A model generated the notes under the pieces. It ran no database searches. It saw nothing but the letters and a program-made list of their open reading frames with translations, and was not told the origin of the DNA. Made by a program: the position numbers and the translations under genes. DNA of 64,000 bases from Candidatus Melainabacteria bacterium (GTDB lineage Bacteria; Cyanobacteriota; Vampirovibrionia; Obscuribacterales; Obscuribacteraceae): NCBI GenBank assembly GCA_016212515.1, contig JACRFZ010000122.1:1-64000 (forward strand), read 5' to 3'. Below are positions 60,805 through 64,000 of this stretch, piece after piece. How positions within the stretch are numbered: the first letter of the stretch is position 1; each line of letters opens with the position of its first letter.

Positions 60805-61124
60805 GAGTCTAATTCCACCATCGGAATAAATGATAAATCCAACCGTTCACTTTTAAAGGCAATTTGCCTTCAGTTGGAGGCAGTTTGCAGAGTTTACCTG
60901 ATTAATCGTGCAAAGTGCCACACAGTTAGCTTCTCTCACACTTCGATTTTTGTCGCGGGTCCGAACGGACCCCGTTGGGCAAAAAAGACGGGCGAAAAAC
61001 TATCATGAGGAGAGAGTGGTTTTGCCACCCTGCCCGGGAACCACACTTGCTGTTCTTGTATATGGCAAGAAAATTACAAGTCTGGGTACAAGGTAGTTGG
61101 CTAGACAATGAAAGAATTTGTTAG
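60805..61124. other. Intergenic, one GC-rich hairpin
   Basis: 320 bases between divergent genes. Holds the perfect inverted repeat GGGTCCG / CGGACCC (60957-60972) with a 2-base loop, with no T run on either side. Short frames appear random. Otherwise nothing recognised. Confidence 0.45.
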
Positions 61125-61505
61125 ATGAAACCCTTCTTGAGATTTTTGGCTTTCAGTTTTGTCTTCGCAATTGTGATTAGACTGAGTTTTGATCCGATGC
61201 TCCGCCTCAGAAAGTATACGTCTCAGGAAATTTTGACGGAAGCTACAAATTCAGCAGTCATTGTTTCAGTTACCAGTGAGCGTACTTTTTGGGATAAACA
61301 ATGGGCTTATATTGAGTTTGAGAGTGGGCGTAAAGGTTTTGTTGATTGGAATCAGGACACCATATCTACTCTCAATCAAATTCGCAACCTGAAGGTACTC
61401 ATTACATGCAGTGTATTCCCAACGCTCGAGTTCTACCTCACTGGATTCACATTACTTCTCTCATTTTATCTAAGCCGAAAACCACAACTTAGAAAGTCAG
61501 ATTAG
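61125..61505 (+). CDS. Small membrane protein, unknown
   Basis: 126 residues, low-GC codons. Membrane helices at about 4-22 and 98-116 enclose a soluble loop of some 75 residues with beta-strand character (AVIVSVTSERTFWDKQWAYIEFESGRKGFVDW). This loop would face the periplasm. No motif recognised. It shares the AT-rich character of the hypothetical gene on its left. Confidence 0.5.
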   Translation: MKPFLRFLAFSFVFAIVIRLSFDPMLRLRKYTSQEILTEATNSAVIVSVTSERTFWDKQWAYIEFESGRKGFVDWNQDTISTLNQIRNLKVLITCSVFPTLEFYLTGFTLLLSFYLSRKPQLRKSD

Positions 61506-62050
61506 AAGTTAACGAACCAATACGGGTGTCATTGTTATTGTCCGCCAGCAGAAAGTGTCCTGATTGGTTTCGAATACGAACAGAAAAACTCTACAGCCGG
61601 AGAAGAGTTCAGGCGCATTCTGTGAGCCTCTTAATTTCCATCTTTAATGGATTGCTGATACCATTCGGACCTCCCTTAATGATCGCACGTAATCCATCCT
61701 CAAAGCTCACGATCGCGTGTCCATTTCTAGTTTGCTAGTGTCGAACCACGAGCTCATCTGCGAGATCCGCAACCTTCTCTCTCCTTTGAATAGTCCTAAC
61801 AATTTCACCGGGCGCAACATTTGGACCACCAGATCCAACTTGAAGACCATTGCCGTCCTTACTACCGGCCGCCAAGCCGACCGGGCCCAGTCCGGCAACG
61901 GCCAAAGCAATCTGCGTGAGAATCACACCCTCAATGATTCTCCTTCGCCTGCTACAACATGTTCGACAATGTGCTCAATGAACCACGACCAAAGCTACCC
62001 CGTCCTCACAATCAACGGTAACTCAAGCAATTCTGCTGGTGGCCACAAGC
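61506..62050. other. Intergenic region with one possible small gene
   Basis: 545 bases between the small membrane protein and the TadE-like gene. Apart from the doubtful minus-strand frame at 61735-61926 I see nothing convincing; plus-strand frames here have no ribosome sites or protein-like patterns. Confidence 0.4.
61735..61926 (-). CDS. Possible small secreted or pilus-associated protein
   Basis: 63 codons from GTG 61926, with GAGGG immediately upstream. The N-terminus (ILTQIALAVAGLGPVGLAAGS) looks like a short hydrophobic export signal and the rest is Gly/Val/Arg-rich. It is on the same strand as, and 125 bases downstream of, the TadE-like gene, so it might belong to the pilus gene group. 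The short length leaves chance as a real option. Confidence 0.3.
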   Translation of the reverse strand: MILTQIALAVAGLGPVGLAAGSKDGNGLQVGSGGPNVAPGEIVRTIQRREKVADLADELVVRH

Positions 62051-62521
62051 TCACTTGATTCTGACGATTGGAAAGGTATAGGTTTTGCGAAATGTTAGTT
62101 TGCCGTCTTGCAAAATTCCGGCATCAAAAAAGGCCAGCACGCCGAAAGGCATAGTTGCCTTAGTGGTGGTGGTGACTGAAACATAGGGAGAAGTCTGTGA
62201 AGGCGGGCTACCGGCGAAATCCTGATAAACCAGAGGGGCGGCAATCTGCGGAGCATCCAAGAAGCTCGAGGAAGAGTAACCTTTCACCACAGCATTGGCC
62301 AGCCGGGTCGATTCACCTATGTCTTTCCCCTGGGCGGCATTGCGGCAAGCATCACGGCAGACTCGATCATTTAAATAAGCTCCGAAAATGATAATGCCCA
62401 GGTGCAGTGACAAAAGCACAAAGACAACCATAAGAAAACTGCCGCTGGCCAGTTCCACCGACAGTGAGCCCCGGCAAGAGCGCCTGCCGGAAACTACAAT
62501 CAACCCTGCTTGCGATGACAT
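62051..62521 (-). CDS. TadE-like pilus assembly protein
   Basis: 156 residues. An N-terminal basic stretch and RGSLSVELASGSFLMVVFVLLSLHLGIII form the TadE-type pseudopilin signal: a Gly/Ser processing region, then Glu and a membrane helix. The rest is a periplasmic domain. TadE-like proteins are minor pseudopilins of tight-adherence (Flp) pili. It lies 14 bases after the vWA/TadG-like gene on the same strand, the usual TadE/TadG neighbourhood. Confidence 0.75.
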   Translation of the reverse strand: MSSQAGLIVVSGRRSCRGSLSVELASGSFLMVVFVLLSLHLGIIIFGAYLNDRVCRDACRNAAQGKDIGESTRLANAVVKGYSSSSFLDAPQIAAPLVYQDFAGSPPSQTSPYVSVTTTTKATMPFGVLAFFDAGILQDGKLTFRKTYTFPIVRIK

Positions 62522-62535
62522 GATTAGTATCCCCC

Positions 62536-64000
62536 CTACTTATTCGACACCAGCTTCACAAGGCGTCTGGCAATCTTGGCAAAAGTGGTGCGTAACTGAG
62601 AACTATCGGTAACCAGGTTGAAGGTACCGCCATGACCGGCGATAGCGGCCATGCCGCCTGTGGTAGGGTCGGAATTGGTGTCGTTGAGAATCTTTTCCTG
62701 GTCGGCAATAATCATCGGATTCTGGGCCAAGCCGATGGTATATACGGCGATTCCGGCGTCGCGCGCCTCTACGGCGGCAAGTCTGGCATTGGCCTCGGGG
62801 TCGGAACTCAAAGGACCGGCCGGAATGGTCGGTTCGCCATCGGTGAAAAGAATGATGGCTTTAACACTACCAGTGCGACTATTACTCTTCAGGTCTTGCA
62901 CCGCAGCATGCACCGAAGCACCAATATTAGTGGCACCGAGGGGCACACAACTCTTGATGGAAGTATTCACCTGGCTGAACTGCGTGGAGCCTGGATTCTT
63001 GCTGATAGTTACCCGTGGCAGAGGGAATCCCTGCAAAACGCCATAAGGAGCGGCGTCATCAAGATTGTGCCATTGCTCTGTGCTTGCACTATCGACGCCC
63101 ACATCAGCATCAAAAGCGACGAAGCCGAAATGACTATCTGCATCGGTATTGAGTATTTGAGTCATGGTCAATACTGCCTCTTTGGCATCAGCCATAGGCT
63201 TCAATTGCTTCTGGGCCGCTTCAAAATAAGCCTTCTGGTAGCCTGGTCTGGGAGACACCGAAACGGCTGTGTTGGCTCTACTACTGCTGAAGACCGAGCT
63301 ATTCTCCAGGTTGCCTCGAGAGGCTTCAATAAGCGTGGCCAGATCTGGGAAGGCATATCCATCATAGCTAAAGCCACCAAAGGTAGTATTGCCGTCGATA
63401 TTAACCACAACATCGGTAAAGGTCTTAAAGCCATCAAAAGTGAAGGCGGTACCAGGCGGACAGTTTCCAGGCGGAGCACCGGCCTCGGGATAGACGCCGC
63501 CGGAACGCAATCCACTTACACCGTAATAGCTTGCCAGATATTCGGAGAAATAGGCTTTGGCATTCCAATAAGACTCAGTTAAAAGCTGGGGAAAGGTTCC
63601 ATTCAAGCTGGTTCCAGTTATGGCAGGCTTGAGAATGTCGAAGATTCGCCCCTGCATTATTCCATTTGCACCATTGACGGCGGAATAGACAATTTTGCCG
63701 CCCCCAAGGGTGTCATCCCAGACGCGCTTGCTGAAAGTAACGGGAGTCTGATCATCCATAGAGCCGGAGACGTCGAAGCATATGACTATGTCCAGTTTGG
63801 GAACGGCACTGGTGGAAACGGCCGTCACACCCCATGATTTAATACCAAGAAACTTACCGAAAGCCAGATCGCTGCCGTTGCAGGAGCGTATCTTAACGAC
63901 CTTGCCATTGGCACTCGTAATGGGCTCCGGCAGCATGGTCACCGGATTGAGGAATTCGAAAAAGAGTTTGGCTTCGCCGCTTGCACACTCCAAAAGAGAT
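62536..64000 (-). CDS. TadG-like protein with von Willebrand A domain, 5' end outside window
   Basis: The frame is open to the right edge (codons upstream of 63993 stay open), so the N-terminus is missing. The visible 487 residues hold a vWA domain with metal site DVSGSMDD, the mid-domain FVAFDADVG, and ILFTDGEPT. A large insertion of about 170 residues, Gly/Tyr/Phe-rich, follows the DVSGS motif. TadG proteins with this layout sit on the outside of the membrane and take part in Flp pilus assembly or adhesion. The protein ends in a basic helix (AKIARRLVKLVSNK). The next gene downstream is the TadE-like gene. Confidence 0.85.
   Translation of the reverse strand, partial: SLLECASGEAKLFFEFLNPVTMLPEPITSANGKVVKIRSCNGSDLAFGKFLGIKSWGVTAVSTSAVPKLDIVICFDVSGSMDDQTPVTFSKRVWDDTLGGGKIVYSAVNGANGIMQGRIFDILKPAITGTSLNGTFPQLLTESYWNAKAYFSEYLASYYGVSGLRSGGVYPEAGAPPGNCPPGTAFTFDGFKTFTDVVVNIDGNTTFGGFSYDGYAFPDLATLIEASRGNLENSSVFSSSRANTAVSVSPRPGYQKAYFEAAQKQLKPMADAKEAVLTMTQILNTDADSHFGFVAFDADVGVDSASTEQWHNLDDAAPYGVLQGFPLPRVTISKNPGSTQFSQVNTSIKSCVPLGATNIGASVHAAVQDLKSNSRTGSVKAIILFTDGEPTIPAGPLSSDPEANARLAAVEARDAGIAVYTIGLAQNPMIIADQEKILNDTNSDPTTGGMAAIAGHGGTFNLVTDSSQLRTTFAKIARRLVKLVSNK

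Noticed and set aside
60957..60972. Terminator at the GGGTCCG/CGGACCC hairpin
   Set aside because: No T run follows on either strand, and the flanking genes are divergent and do not end here.

Overview
The window is 64 kb of bacterial chromosome of moderate GC content with long genes, short intergenic gaps, and no rRNA, tRNA, phage or transposase genes that I could recognise. The gene mix is a deoxyhypusine-synthase-like enzyme, TadE/TadG-type pilus proteins, many leaderless low-complexity proteins, several GT-C membrane glycosyltransferases, VIT, TROVE and PknB-type proteins. It suggests a non-photosynthetic relative of cyanobacteria (Vampirovibrionia/Melainabacteria, perhaps Obscuribacterales). 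This assignment is an inference, because no taxonomic marker gene is present.

Layout. 0-9 kb: end of an MDR dehydrogenase, a secreted HEAGH peptidase, a Ser/Gly/Asn-rich protein, a cytochrome P460-like protein, a Tat-signal histone-deacetylase-like enzyme, a nucleotidyltransferase-like protein and an M28 peptidase with a pilin-like N-terminus. 9.8-18.5 kb: deoxyhypusine-synthase-like enzyme, a large protein with a papain/calpain-like C-terminal domain, homoserine kinase, an epimerase, a trypsin-like protease, a Ser/Thr kinase and a 4 x 44-bp tandem repeat. 18.7-28 kb: a probable operon (DUF2314 lipoprotein, S-4TM putative pore-forming effector, large lipoprotein, exported protein), then a structured leader, a TROVE/Ro60 protein, a WYL regulator and a PlsC acyltransferase. 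28-31.6 kb: a VOC/SRPBCC/ArsR operon and a nitrosative-stress module (rubredoxin, Ric di-iron repair protein, DUF1858-like protein) divergent from an Rrf2 regulator across a perfect 12-bp inverted repeat.

31.6-44 kb: a TPR membrane protein; an operon of flippase-like protein, GMC oxidoreductase, epimerase and membrane glycosyltransferase; an HD-like protein; a PAS histidine kinase that lacks the usual phosphoacceptor histidine; a TauE/SafE permease. 44-47 kb: two divergent paralogues beside an array of palindromes and a 145-bp tandem duplication. 47-59.8 kb: VIT-domain protein, GT39-like protein with transketolase, M1 aminopeptidase, a glycosyltransferase/methyltransferase pair behind four 11-bp direct repeats, and an Ada-AlkB alkylation-repair pair. 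59.9-62 kb looks AT-richer and holds unknown genes. 62-64 kb carries TadE- and TadG/vWA-type pilus proteins; the latter runs off the right edge.

The most notable parts are the Ro60-WYL locus with its structured leader next to an S-4TM effector operon, the palindrome array at 46 kb, the Rrf2/Ric operator, the Pho-box-like repeats, and a set of catalytic or low-complexity proteins without classical signal peptides. Domain calls rest on motif recognition only; no database search was possible.
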